NCBI RefSeq assembly: GCF_009389715.1
Contig: NC_052392.1
Span: 35,509,144 to 35,573,143 of the forward strand
DNA: 64,000 nt
Source of the DNA: Phoenix dactylifera
Taxonomy: Eukaryota > Streptophyta > Magnoliopsida > Arecales > Arecaceae
Direction of reading: 5' to 3'
Shown one piece after another: positions 35,967-48,901 of the stretch. Positions within the stretch are counted from its first letter, which is position 1, and each line of letters opens with the position of its first letter. A model generated the notes under the pieces. It was not told the origin of the DNA. It did not search any database and saw nothing but the letters and a program-made list of their open reading frames with translations. Both the position numbers and the translations under genes were made by a program.

Positions 35967-38900
35967 ATGTGCGTGGAGGGTGGTGAAAAGATGGAAACTT
36001 TTGACCTTTGCAAGGCCCCGAATGAGAAAAGTTCTGATCTCGCTACGTCTCATGTAAGTTTCGACCTTCTTCTTGCACTACTTTTCACCAATTCTTTTCT
36101 TTTTTAATTTTTTTTTTTAATGATTTGGGGTTCCTTATTTGATTTTAGATTCATGGATAGGAAAGAATTCGGGTGTTCTGACAGAAATGTCTCTTCTTTT
36201 GGGTTTTCTTTCGGCTTTCTTCTTGAATTTATATCAGTGGTTTCTGTGCTTAATTGCAGATTTAGAGTTTTTGAGGCAATCTATTCTGTTTAGCGGCTAA
36301 TTTTTTCTTTTTGGGTTTTTCCTAATTACCTGTGCAAAGTATTTGAGTATAACCGTAATTAGGCCCTTCAATGGTTGATCAATTTAGGTGCATGTCAGTT
36401 TTGTTCAACTATATGCTTGAATGCTCTGCTTTATAAGAAAGTTCAGTCATTTGTTGATGGCCTGAGTCTCTGGGAAGTGATCCTATTGTCTACTTAAGAG
36501 CATGTATAGAAGCGAAATTGTCATTGTGGTTAGGAAACAAACCCCAAGCTCGAGCCCATGTAACTCTGTCTAGAAGTGTATGCTTTTTCAACATAAGTGC
36601 TCTTATATATTCTCTTTCACAGTACTGAATTATGTGCAAATGTGTAAAGTTTTGAAGTTGTTTGAGAAAGACTTAAACTAATGCGCTGCTAGATCTGCTA
36701 GTAGCATATATTCCACTGCAAATGTTTTATCATGGGTTTGTTTGTTTGATTTCAAAAAACTTGAAAAACCGGTCTCCCTGAAAGCTGGTCATGCTAAACA
36801 TTTCTTGGAACCATGACATGATATGTTTTCTTGAAGAAGCCCGTATTTTTTTTGACAAATCTTCCATGAATGATAAAGAAATCGACTTAAAACAGTCTTA
36901 GAAATCGATTGTTTAATAGATATGCTAAAATATCCTCATATTCCACTTATATATGCCTGGCAAGTGATGTCAATAAAAGCTAAGCCTGCAAATCCAACTT
37001 TCTTGACTGCACCCCTGTTTTGACACATGAGTTGGTGATCCAGGCAATAGCACTAGTAAACTTTTAAAGCTTAATTAAGAAGCAATGATTTCTGTGGCTG
37101 ACATTGGATGTGTCTGATGCATGGGCCGGCTATGATAGAGGCAATGGCCAGATGATATATAGGAAGATACATGAACATGTCGAGAAAGCTTGTGGACACA
37201 AAATAATAAAAGACATGGGATTCTTATGGGCATCCCGCTCAAGGAATGTTATCTGATGGATGGCACTGATTGCTTTTTTTATTCATGATGATAAATGACT
37301 CATCCATCAGTGGCTGAAAAAGAATGAAAGAGGGAACCAAAAGTGGAGGCTCAAACAAAATGGCTTTATGGAGGAACATTCATGGATGAGAAGGCTCATA
37401 TACTTTTTGGGTTATAATTCTAAACATTATTCTCAATGTGGCACACAAAGTTGGCTTTCTTTTCTCCTTGGTGGTCTAGATCAATCCCTGCTCATGTTAC
37501 TTGTAATTGTAGTGAAGATTACAAGAATTTAGCTGATACCAGTCAGTGGGGCATTGTCATGCAAATTACTGTTGCCCTTTTCTATTTTTCGAAGCCAGCG
37601 CTTGGGAATTTGGATCTCCATGACCAGGATGTAAAGCGATAAGCAAAGAACTACCTCATGTCAATAGAAATAAAGATGGTTAAAATGTTGGGTACCCATT
37701 GGTTTTAATGCATGATATTCTGGATGCTTGGAGATCTTGTCAGGCCCTGTAAGCTTCCCTCACTCCTACCCCTTTAAGATCTTGGTAGGTTGATCCAAGA
37801 GATGAGGTACCCCTACTAGATTAGGAACTTAGGATAGTAAAACTTTATGATGAGGCTAGAGAAGCAAGAACTTTGTTAATAAAGCATGTTCCTCAACATA
37901 GCATCAAAGTTTGTCAAATGTTAAATGTTAAATTATTTTTTGATTATCAGAAACTTGCTTAGGATGACACTCTGTTCTCATAAATGGAAGGAATGGATGA
38001 TTTGGGTGAAAAGTTTTATTCAGGCTTTATAGAAAGTTCATTATAAATCATATTTGGATACTTTTTCCATTACAATTTCTTAGTTGTTTCCTATAATACT
38101 TATGCAAGGCCTTAGTAGGCAAATGACAACAGAATTACATATCAATTATCTTTATTGTGGTTATAATAATCGAAGCTAGCATTAATCATCAAAAAATTAC
38201 GTAGTTCACTAATTTAAATGTCCATGCTTAGCTGGCTCTTCCACACTATCCCTAGGGGTTGTAATTGCCTTTTTTTTTTCGGTGTATTGAGTAGCTGCCT
38301 GCTTACCCTTCGTGCTTCTCTCTGCCCGGCTATGTTGGGAGGATGGATATCGCCCTCCTGATCGAGTCGACTAGGTAGCGTAGTGGCCTCGTCTAAGCAT
38401 CTCTCGATCATATTTCTGAGGGGATATCTCAGACAATGAGTTATGTGATGACCAGCTCCCTAGTGACCCCTGTGACTGTGGCTAATTAAATGGAACAATG
38501 TGTGAAATATTGCGATCTGCCCATTGCCCACAAGCCATCCGATCATAGGATCATCCTCATCGTAAATGAAAGTATTACGGATCGGATTTGTGTACTTTAG
38601 CTCTACTTTTTCTTGAATGCACTTCAGCTTCGAGCTCAGATTGCAGTGAACATATACAAAGTCATTGAGGCACTTCTATGTCAAACAGTTCCTATGCTTG
38701 TTGTGGATGAGGGTGAAGGTGGACCAGTTGCACTCACAGTCACTCGAGGAAACCATCTGGAAAAGGATCCCACCCTACTGTTCGCAAAATCGGAGCTCGA
38801 CTCGTAGTATGAGAGCCTAACTTGAGCTCTATGCCTGGCCACCTCATCCTGCTGCCACTGATCATTCAGACTCGCCTGAATGGCAGACTGGATTTGTGCC

Positions 38901-41900
38901 TCTTCGCCATCTAGAGCGGATGCCTCCTCTGGCTCTCTAAAGTGATAGAAAGATGGCTCTGCCGCTCGGTACTCTACTTCTGTCTTCTTCTTGAAAATCC
39001 TCTTCTTCGCTGCTTTAAAATTAGCAAAGTGCTTCTTCATCAATTGCCGACCTTCTATGGATATTTTCGGTGCATAGATACGTCAGGCCAACCACCAGCT
39101 AAGTATTGCTTCAATCTTGTTATCGCTCCTTCCTTGAACTCTGTGTTGCACAAGTTGTATTTTTAATGATGCCGATCCAAGAGCATTTGCCTATGATTCC
39201 AACCGATGTCACACTTTGACTCTTTTTTCTTGATGGTTTCATTTATGTCGATTCATCAAGTACGTTAGTTTATCAATTATTTAAAAATAGTAAAATTTTA
39301 TTACAATGAATATAATATTTTTTACTTCAAAAATACATTTGATTTATCTAATACAAAGTACTATTTTTTATATTTATTTATACATATATTACTAATTTTT
39401 AAATTAAAAAATATGTTTAAAATTCTGCTTTATTTAATGTTTTTGCTGGTTTTAGGATGCATTTTTCATGGTGGAGTGTTTTCTTGTTTGTTCTGAGAGG
39501 ACAAATATTTCTCATCTTTTCAGTTATCTTTCGTCCTTTTTCTTGTACCAATATCGGTGGTTTGCTTGGACTAATTGCAAGTTTAAATTTGTTGATGCAA
39601 TTTACTCTATTTAGTGCCTAATTTTGTTTCTTTTATTTTTCTATGTGCGAGTGCTTTTCTTTCTCTATTTCAGCGAAAATTAGTTCATATATGAACACTC
39701 TATTTTTTCCACAAAAATAGAAAAATGGAGAACTCATCATCAGTTCATTATATTGTACATCAAAGGCATGAAAACTCTATAAATTCAAGGCTAGTTATGG
39801 AAAAAGTTAGGCTATAATCTAGGGTCTCTTCTTGATATTCATGTTAGATTTGAAGTGGCTATTTCTCTAATGGTACTTAAAAGTTTGGATTTGGTATGAT
39901 TTAAATCAAGGTTTTACATTTCAGATCCAGGAATTTGCGCTAGTATTTTATTGATATGGCATGGCATGGTATGCCGCCGTGCCAATACATTATAAAGGTG
40001 CAAAGTTGGAACAAGAATTATACCATGTGCCGATGCAATGTCATATCAAGCCCTATACCATGCCTGCCTAGTATGGATTGGAGTGGTCCGATATGTAAAA
40101 CCTTGATTTCATTAGTTCATAATCAATATTAGAAGAGAAGGGTGAGCTTTGGCGCAATGATAAGGTTGCTTTATTATGACCTGGAGGTCATAGAAAAGAA
40201 TGAAGCTGCATTCATTTCTTCAACTTGACACGCGTAGAATGGGAAGGAAGGACTGACTTCTTTGACCCTTCTTGGACCCTGCAATGGCGAGAGTCTTGTG
40301 CATAGGCTTCCCTTATAATCAATAGAGTGATAGTATTTGTTGCCCTTCTGAGATTTGATTAAGTTCGTTGCTTTTCTGAAAGATGGTAAGAAATATATGC
40401 TATTCTATTACCTATGCGAAGGTTTTGAATTTTACCTTAATTCAAGCATTTTGGCTGTTGATCAATATAAATGCATGTCAAATTTTGTTCAAATACATGT
40501 TACAGTGTTATGCTTATAAGAAAGTTTAATCATTTCTTAGTGGCCTGTCATGGGGAAATTATCCTACTTTCCTCTTACAAGCATGTATGGAAATGAGATT
40601 TGTCATTGTGGCTATGAAACAAACCACAAATTTGAAGCATACCTAGTTTCAGTAGCCATATCTGTCTAACTTTGTGTACAAGCATAGACTCTTCCAACAT
40701 AACTGTTCTTACGTATTCTATTTACTGGTAGAAAAATATATGCAAAACTATTCCCTCAAAAACAAAAAAGTGTGAAACTATTACGAGTTTTAGATGTTAG
40801 AGAAAGATTAATGTGTTGCTAGAAACATAGGTTTCACTAGATATATTTTTCCAAGAGTCTCGATGTTTCAGTTGAAAAATCCTTGAAGAGCTACTTTTTT
40901 CAAAAGCTGGTCTTCTTAATCCTCTTGGCTACTCGATTCTGCTGAACATCTTCTGGAACTATGACATGATTATCTCTCTCTGAGGCAATTCTTTTCTTTC
41001 TAGAGTAATCTTCTGTCTTGACAATTACTTCTGCTGATAGATATGCTAAAGCATCCTTTTATTCCTGTGTAGAGATATCATTTTTTGTATTTTTTCATTT
41101 GACGATTGACAGCCAAAGTTTAGAAAAGCTAAGTTTATGGGCTGTGCTTCCTTGACTGCACTCTCTTCATGCTGCTCTCAACATAACGTGAAACTCATAT
41201 CATATCAGTGTCAAGGGAGCTATTTGGTCAAGTCATATCCAGGTACCTCTTAACCCAGATCCAAACTTGTGGGTATTCAGGTCAAGATTTGACCCAAACC
41301 TTACATGTCCGAGAATCAGGAAGGGTGAGGGTTGGAGAGATTTGTATGATTCATCAGGCCTGTCGGTTGAGCCTGGGCATAATTTGAGAAGTTAAATTTC
41401 CTTCATGCTCCTAAAACAATTTACTAATGATATGGCTTGAAAGAATAACTGATAGATTTTAAGAAATGTGAAGGGTTTAAGAGCAAAAATATGCATTACA
41501 TGCCAAATCAGTATCTGGTGCATATAGGCTCTGGGTCCAAGCTGGTTCATATGATGTCATACATGCATTTCCCCACCACCCTGGGGCAGGAACCTTTTCC
41601 TTTCTAGTTTAATTTTATCCTGGTATTTTTGGCAGATGGAAAGAATATGTGAGAACACAGTGGCCATAGACAGCCAGCAAAACCAGGTAAGAGATTTTGC
41701 CCCCGTCATTCGATCAGGGGAGTGGTCTGATATTGGCAGCCGGATGTATATGGAGGATACCCATGTGTGCATCTCTGACTTGGCTAAGAAGTATGGTTGT
41801 CATTCACTGGAACATGAGGCTGTTTCTTTTTATGGAGTAAGTCTTTATTCTTCACATTCTACATGTCAACTTGTAAGTAATGTTATATCTCCATAATAAA

Positions 41901-44722
41901 TACTCAAAATATTCAAAAAAAAAAAAAAAAAACGTGATTCTAGTGTTCTTCAGTTAAGGTAACTATAATCTACTAAAACTTTTTTTTAAATTTTTATTGC
42001 AGAAATTATTGAAAAAAAGACTTGAGTGAATTTAATTCTTCTAGTATCACAAAAAAATCAATTGATGCTTTTCATCATTTATGTTTCCATGAGTAAAAGT
42101 TAAAACCAAATGATGTTTACAATCTAGGACAGTAATGGTTTATTCTAAGCATTAGGGTATGCGCCCATTTTTGAGTTGTTACAACAGTCTAATATCCAAT
42201 TACTGATCCTAGGGATTAACTAGGCTGCCTACTAAATGATGCAGTAAGGAGGGTAGGTGCTGCTGAATTTTTGGTGGATGATGGCTGAAATTGGTTGGAT
42301 CCAAAGCTAATTTGGGTTAGGACATGGGAGGAAAGGATTAGGCTTGCGATTTAGATATGAAACCTAAGGACTTTGTGATGATTGGGCGTTTGAGGGATTA
42401 GAGTCATTGGCATGATGAAGATTGGCGGAGTGGAAGAAGGAACAATGGAAGGTGCTGTTGTTTGGGTAGTATATGATAACTATGGGCTGAATAGAAGAGT
42501 CTCACCTCTATCCTAATCTCAATGATTTTCCGGCATCTCACCGAGGAAGAAAGAAACTTTTGGAGTCTCACTCACTAAAAGTTTGGGATTAACCAGTGTT
42601 AACATTCTTTTGGTACATATAGAAAAATAGTGTTTGTACGATGACTCTTGTGCTCGGAATTCACAACCAGAAACCAAATTGTACGATACTCATATCATAC
42701 AAGTTTTAAAGGATGTTAGGTGCTCCATGAAATCCCCTTGATAACTTGTTATCTTTAGTGTCTGCGATATTACCCTAAAGCATATTTATAGTTACATACC
42801 CCAACAGCTTTTTAGCGACCTGTCTGTTGCAATCTTCCAGTTGTTTCTACCTAGTAACATTGTACAAATTTCTAGTTGCAAGCAACTGTAGTTGCTTATT
42901 TGGTGGAAACTGTTTCATTTTTCTATATCAAAAAAAAAAAAAAAAATCTGTTTCAAGTTATGTTCATTATTCTTGGACATCATTTGCTCTCATCACCCTA
43001 CATTCTGCTCCTAGCTTGGACATGAGGGCATCTATAAGAACAACGCCTATTGTATTGCATGAACCATTTAAGGATGTTGCTGTAAACACAGATGCCCTGT
43101 TAAAAATTCATTGATGCTTTCATCTTCATTGTAGTTAATGTTCCTACTTTCTAGGGTCAAAGATGCATCTGCATGGCTTAGTTCAGTTGTATATGGCCTT
43201 TTTCTACAGATCTAACTATGACTAGAAAACCACAATAGTAATTGCCTCCACCATAGCTTAAGCTATGTGATTTTCGGAGGACAGAGATCTGCAACTTGGT
43301 ATCCCTGTTTCTTTAATTCATTGACAATAGTTTAACAATTTGGTGGAGCAAAGTTATGGTCTGCTTGCTATTTACATTTGAGCTGTTCTTAGCTTTCTCC
43401 ATTGTTATATGGTAACAAAGCTCAGATTATTGCTTTAGTTTGAGAAGAAACACCACTATTGAATGTGTATTATCCAATCTTCTCTTAGAAATTTTCATTG
43501 TTTTGATGCATGTAATTAACTACCCTAAATAACATATCTGAGTTCAGGTATTTGATGGACATGGAGGGAAAGCTGCTGCACATTTTGTCCGTGACAATTT
43601 ACCGAGGGTCATTGTGGAAGATGCTGAATTCCCTCTTGAACTTGAAAAGGTAGTCATGAGGTCATTTATGCAAACTGATGCTCAGTTTGCAAGGACATGC
43701 GCTGTTCAGTCTACCCTGTCATCTGGCACAACAGCACTTACTGCAATGATATTTGGAAGGTTGGCTTATTCATCCATTGAAACTTAAGATCCTTTATATT
43801 TTTTGCAGTCTTCATCAGATCCAATGCTCTAAAGCTTATATACGTATCAGTGACTTCTATCTTCTTTTTCTTGGTTAAGACCTTCTCTATTGTCCAGGCT
43901 ACATTCAATAATTTAGTATAGTTCATTTTTACCTAATCATTCCTAAGTTATCGTCAAAATTAACTTGTATGTTGTTACTTTTCCCTTTTCTTTGTTGTTA
44001 AATATCATATTCTAGCATCTAGGTTCTTTCATCTTCCTAAGTTCACTTCTATGTTATCTTTGTTTCATTTTTTTTTCTCATTTTCATATTTCATTTTGAA
44101 TTCCATCTTGATTCCTATGCTTGAGTTCATGACACTGGTTGCTAATGATCGCAATGACAGATCTCTATTAGTCGCTAATGCTGGAGACTGCCGTGCTGTG
44201 CTTTCCCGACTTGGGATGGCAATAGAAATGTCCAAGGATCACAAGCCCTGTTGTGTCAAGGAACAAAAGCGCATTGAATCCCTCGGTGGCTACATCGATG
44301 ATGGATACTTGAACGGTCAGCTTACTGTTACCCGAGCTCTTGGTGATTGGCATCTGGAGGGCATGAAAGATATTGGCGAGCAAGGTGGGCCCTTGAGTGC
44401 TGAACCAGAGCTTAAGATGATTACTTTAACAAAAGATGATGAGTTCTTGATAATAGGCAGTGATGGTATATGGGATGTTTTCTTGAGCCAAAATGCTGTG
44501 GACTTTGCTCGGAGGAGGCTCCAAGAACACAATGATGTGAAATTGTGTTGCAAGGAATTAGTTGAGGAGGCAATAAAGCGAGGGGCTATCGACAATTTGA
44601 CTGCAGTTATTGTATGCTTCCACTCGGACCCCCCAGCTCGGATGGGAGCACACAGGACTAGGGTACCAAGGAGCATATCAGCTGAGGGGCTCTATAACCT
44701 TAGGCGCCTTTTACAAGCTTAA
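35967..44722 (+). CDS. Protein phosphatase 2C (PP2C), complete, four exons
   Basis: Exons 35967-36053, 41636-41836, 43548-43759 and 44161-44722 join in consistent phase (0, 0, 2) to 353 residues, ending at TAA 44720-44722. All splice sites are GT-AG. The PP2C catalytic motifs are present: metal-binding RMYMEDTH (Glu69, Asp70) and VFDGHGGK (Asp99-Gly103), SGTTALTAMIFG, VANAGDCRAVLS, DGYLNGQLTVTRALGDWH, LIIGSDGIWDVF (Asp268) and GAIDNLTAVIVCF (Asp311). The enzyme is a Mg/Mn-dependent Ser/Thr phosphatase. The layout, with the VIRSGEWSDIG lead and the SISAEGL tail, fits the plant clade of probable PP2C 27/47-like proteins rather than the ABA co-receptor clade; the physiological substrate is not known. 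Intron 1 is 5.6 kb and contains duplicated segments and a transposon remnant. No disabling change is visible. Confidence 0.95.
36150..37010 (+). repeat. Direct repeat B, copy 1 (start of PP2C intron 1)
   Basis: Aligns with 39450-41165 in the same orientation. Shared stretches include cttataagaaagtt, gcatgtatag/gcatgtatgg, tttgtcattgtgg and aacaaacc in the same order. The second copy is longer because of inserted sequence. Confidence 0.8.
37095..37970 (+). repeat. Direct repeat A, copy 2
   Basis: Second copy of the block at 34181-34930, about 2.9 kb downstream and inside PP2C intron 1. Order and orientation of the matching words are preserved to the ccaagagatg segment near 37795. Confidence 0.8.
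38214..39235 (-). pseudogene. hAT-like transposase remnant with decayed BED zinc finger
   Basis: The minus strand between about 39230 and 39040 reads a BED-finger-like pattern (YNLCNTEFKEGAITRLKQYL, then VSMHRKYP) interrupted by stops. It is followed at 39043-38681 by an open frame, MKKHFANFKAAKKRIFKK, IQSAIQASLNDQWQQDE and a Ser/Pro-rich end. This order is typical of the N-terminal part of plant hAT-family transposases that are often annotated as uncharacterised BED proteins. The catalytic hAT domain and dimerisation domain are not found. It lies inside PP2C intron 1, antisense to the gene. Confidence 0.65.
39450..41165 (+). repeat. Direct repeat B, copy 2
   Basis: Second copy of the block at 36150-37010. 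It carries extra material, including a GGCATGG/GGTATGC-type repeat fragment near 39955-40080, absent from copy 1. Confidence 0.75.
39950..40085. repeat. GGTATGG-type dispersed repeat fragment
   Basis: Contains atggcatggcatggtatg and ggattggagtggtccgatat, as in the related blocks near 22.9, 44.9 and 60.5 kb. It lies within repeat B copy 2, in PP2C intron 1. Confidence 0.5.
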
Positions 44723-44804
44723 GCAAAGGCAGGATTTGCCTTTATAGACATTTGCTACATGCTTTGTTCATATATTCTACTTTGTCTAGTTCTATAGAGA
44801 GAGG

Positions 44805-44965
44805 TCTAAGGTACACCGGTGCCGCTTTATTGCTATGTCAGTACATTCTGTATGGAGGATGGTTCGACATACTGAGTATCAGTACGCCTACCGGTACCGA
44901 ATTAGTATGATATGATACGCTCTGTACCATCCTGTTTGGTATGGTATAGTGTATCTTAGAGGTGT
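44805..44965. repeat. GGTACC/GGTATGG-type dispersed repeat
   Basis: Dense in ggtacaccggtgcc, cctaccggtaccgaatta and gtttggtatggtatagtg, just after the PP2C stop codon and probably in its 3' UTR or immediately downstream. A related block at 60420-60595 has the same words. Confidence 0.65.
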
Positions 44966-46660
44966 CCATCTTGAGTTGTCTAGAAATTAGCTGTATCTAA
45001 TAAGGCTGAAGTGGTGGTGCATCCAGGGCTCTATGAGTTCGTTATTGTGATGTTTAGGGATCAATGTGTATGTATGTAAATAAAATAGTATTGATGCTAA
45101 AATATTATTCATCATTGATTCAATAAAATTGTGTTTTGCTGGTATATGTTATTCTATTTATTATTCAATTCAGGAACGGTCAAGACTGATATGAAGTACC
45201 CTTTGTTTTGCAATGTAAATTTACAAAATCTTAGAAATTCGAGTGGATTTCCAATTATATGTTCTTTTCCCTCTCTACTTTAGTAGCTCAATTTTTGTAA
45301 AACTTTGTTTTGAAAAACCAACTCTCAAGGTTTGAAAACTTTTAAATCAATGAGAATGTCAGAACCATGATTTTATCATGAAACTGCTCGAGAAATCATT
45401 GTAACTATTTCAAAGAAAAATCATCTTCTATTTTCAGGGGCAAAATGTGATATAATAATACCATTGGTACCAAATTATGAAACATCTCTAATCATTGCAT
45501 TTCATCCTCTTTGCATTCTAGCTTCCCACCTTTAACTAGCCCTGGCACTCAACTAAAACCTAGCGAACACCCTTCCTGTACCAAAATCTGCATTCTCTTA
45601 TCTTGGATCTCATCTACTGGAAAACCAATAGAAAAACTAAAAACTTAGATTGAGAACCTCCCAAGAAAGCGGAAGAGCATATCAACCATTTCAGTAGGTA
45701 ATCATCACTAAGGTGAATTGAGATTTCGGGCCATCTCAGTTGAGATGGAAGGCTAGAAACATTTGAAAAGACAATTCTGAGAGCACGGCCAATATTCTTA
45801 TAAAGAAAAAGAAACATTATAATATGTCAGCCAATGGAAAAATCTTGAGTACTTACTGATGAGAAGGATTAATTTTTTCTGATATTATAGTGCCCAATGG
45901 TTCATATCATGTTTATTTTTGGCAGAGATAGAAATGCCTTGTATCATATCGATTAGTTTTTAGTATCTCTACTATCAACTCAAAAGCTTGATTTCAACTC
46001 TACCCTAGCATTCGTGGTCACCGGAGAGGACATGAAGAGATGGTCACAGGTTGGTCGGCCATGGGAGGTGGGAGGAGGACTGGAGATCGAGTTCACATCC
46101 CGAACTGGTCACCTGGGTCGGAAACGTGGCATGGCCATATGAACTCTAGAGTGATGCTCTAGAGATTATATAAGGCCTATAACATGAACAAGATCTCCAA
46201 TAATACCAGAATAATCAAATCAATCATAAAAGTCAACAATAATAATCTAACTAGATAAATCTATCATTATCAAATAGTAAAGTTTACTCAATCACAAAAT
46301 TCAAATGTTCATCTGGTATCAGAAAATGAACTATGTAACTAATAACTTTGGTGTTGAACTCCACATCCAACCATTCAAGACTACACATTTTGTAACTCTT
46401 GAAAAAAATGCAATAGATGGATATAAGCTTTACAACCCAATAAAAATTCCTACACACCTACACGATTATAATAATAAATAAAAATTTATCAAATAATTGT
46501 GACTTATATAAATTCCAAGCAACAAAATACCATAATTATAAAATATGCATAGCAAACACATAGCTTCTTGTTCAATAATCACGTCAAATAATTATCTCAG
46601 ACTAGCATATATGGGATCCAATAATATTTAGGTACTCAACTCTGGACTACCACAACTATG
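44966..46660. other. Intergenic DNA, no gene recognised
   Basis: AT-rich sequence without a coding pattern. The more GC-rich stretch at 46000-46140 (with cggagaggacatgaagag and cctgggtcggaaacgtgg) looks like part of an old LTR element, but no terminus was found. Confidence 0.4.
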
Positions 46661-46670
46661 CTTTTGGTCC

Positions 46671-46802
46671 ATGGCGAGCATCAATGGTCCCACGTTTTCG
46701 GCAAATGGTGGGGCATCAATAGTACTATATTTTCGATCGATGGTGGAGCATCAATAGTACCATATTTTCGGCCTGTAGCGGGGCATCAACAGTACCATAT
46801 TC
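46671..46802. repeat. 35-bp tandem repeat, about four copies
   Basis: Units beginning atggcgagcatcaatgg, atggtggggcatcaatag, atggtggagcatcaatag and gtagcggggcatcaacag follow each other at a 35-bp spacing, each followed by a diverged tccat/tactata-ttttcg segment. Confidence 0.9.
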
Positions 46803-47041
46803 CAAAATACCACAACCCACCATTCAGATATACAATTCAATTACATGCTTATTAAGTAAACATAAATCAAGACCATACTCTTTTGCAAAATTCGATGCAC
46901 GCAAGTACCAAAGTCCATGCAAATTAAAATTAGTAATATATGATATATAAATTCATAAAGAACCACATATACTTAATAGATAAGTATATAATGAGCAGTT
47001 ATTATATACAATGCAAAGCAAAATCACTGATGTACAAAAAT

Positions 47042-47044
<3 letters not shown>

Positions 47045-47081
<37 letters not shown>
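47045..47081. repeat. (AT)18 microsatellite
   Basis: An uninterrupted alternating AT run in a region that also carries GA-rich tracts at about 47285-47330, 47375-47400 and 47549-47570. Confidence 0.95.
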
Positions 47082-47084
<3 letters not shown>

Positions 47085-48890
47085 GTAATTAATGTTTGGA
47101 AATTCTTATCTCTACTGCCGACAGATTCAAATTAATCTATATCTCAATTTAAGAACCAAAATATACAATACCTTACTCAACGCTTTTTTGTCTAGTTGGC
47201 TGCTTTTCTATGGTATTAAATCCAATCAAAACCATAAAAGGGATAATCAACAGCCCGGTACCCCTCGACCCCTCAAATCAACTAGAGACAGGAAGGAAAA
47301 GAGAGAGAGAAAGAGAAAGGGATAATCACCAGGGATTCTTCACTTAACCTCTTGAATCAACTAGAGATAGAAAAGAAAAAAGGGAAAGAGAGAGATAGAG
47401 CAGAGCTTATACATTGAAGATATAGAGATCTTTCAAATCATTTATAAGGTTACTTACAGATCATTATTTTTCATAAATTTTTTTTAAATAGATTTTGTAA
47501 ACTCTATTTTTCTAATAAAGCCAGGTGGCTTTGCCTCCTTCATCAAAAGAGAGAGAGAGAGAGAGAGAGGAGAGGGCTAACCACGGTGGTCTCTTCTCAA
47601 AATAGGAGGGGAGCTCTAGGGACGGCGGTAGCTTGTGGAGGTGACCTATGGAGGCAACCAAATCACAACCACACTTGGCGACGGCAGCCGACTCGGCAAA
47701 AAAGAAAAAAAAGGGATAACAGGGAAGGCAGTGCGTTCAAATCCGGCGACCGGTCGAGGTTAAACAAGCCTCCAATGGCTACTTTGAGAGAGTGAATAAA
47801 ATGGGAAGAAGAAGGATTTGGGCTTCACCTCAACTCCGATGAGATCCCAGGGCCGAATTGAAAGAAAACTCCAAGAAACCCTCCAAAGAAGAGCTTGAAT
47901 CACAACTCCAATCAAGAAATTTTCAAAGTCTTACTAGAAGTCCTCTTCCTCCCATCTCACATGCGAGTTGCGTGAGTTCTATCTCATCTTTGGGCTAGTA
48001 AGCCCAGTACACAACCACGCTAGTCTAATGGACCAATCCCTCACGAAAGAAAATTAAAACACATTGGAAATCTATGTTCAATTACGAACTAATGGAGACC
48101 TTTCCATTCCTCTCTACATATCAGGCCACACTTGCATCTCAATGCTCTTGTCCTAATTGGATGGCCTGGTACGTGAAAGAACAACAGTTCTTCTTTTTTT
48201 TTTTTGAAAAGTTATATTTTTTTGGAAATGCAACATGCTAGAATTTCTCTAGATTAGTTCACCACCATCAACCTCGTAGATAGCACTTTTTTGGCATCAC
48301 CTTAACAAGGATTTTAGAAAGAAGAAGGACGATGCACCCCTTCGTCGAAGAGGAAGAAGGTGAAGAGCCTCTTCTTTCTCTTTCCTTCCTGTCCCCTACA
48401 TATGAAGGAGTTTTAAATTATACATACGAAGATCCAAGGAAGATATGGCCATGGCAATTAGCTAGTTAGTTAGGAAAATAGACTTCGAAAAAGGTTGAAG
48501 TGGGTAAGAGCATTTTTGTCCTTTTACTAGTTAATGGTGTTGGTTGGTTGGCAAATCAGAGAATCATTTCGAAATACTTAGGAAACTCGAATGATCATTT
48601 TTAAAATTTTCAAAGATCAAAGAGTGCGCCTGAAAATCACCCCAATAAAAAGAGAGGTGAAACTATAATTTTTTTCCCCTTATTACATCTGAACTCAACT
48701 CCAAACGGAGGCAAGAGAATACTGCTAATACATAATCTCCTAAAAGCTGTAGCTTCTGCATCACAATTTTTTTCTCACGTGCTGGGCACGTGCATATTTG
48801 GTCAGAATATAACGGAAACGCAAGATGGAGGCGGAAAAAACCCTTTGTTTGATAAAGAAAAATAAAGAGGAAAAACTCTCTAAAATCCCT
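47082..48890. other. Region upstream of the PPR gene, probable old repeat DNA
   Basis: Two similar segments at about 47235-47330 and 47320-47400 share gggataatca, tcaactagaga and GA-rich ends, a local duplication. A (GA)n tract lies at 47549-47570. No coding exon was recognised. The PPR promoter must lie in the last few hundred bases, but no strong TATA element stands out. Confidence 0.45.
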
Positions 48891-48901
48891 AGCGGCAGCC
48901 A

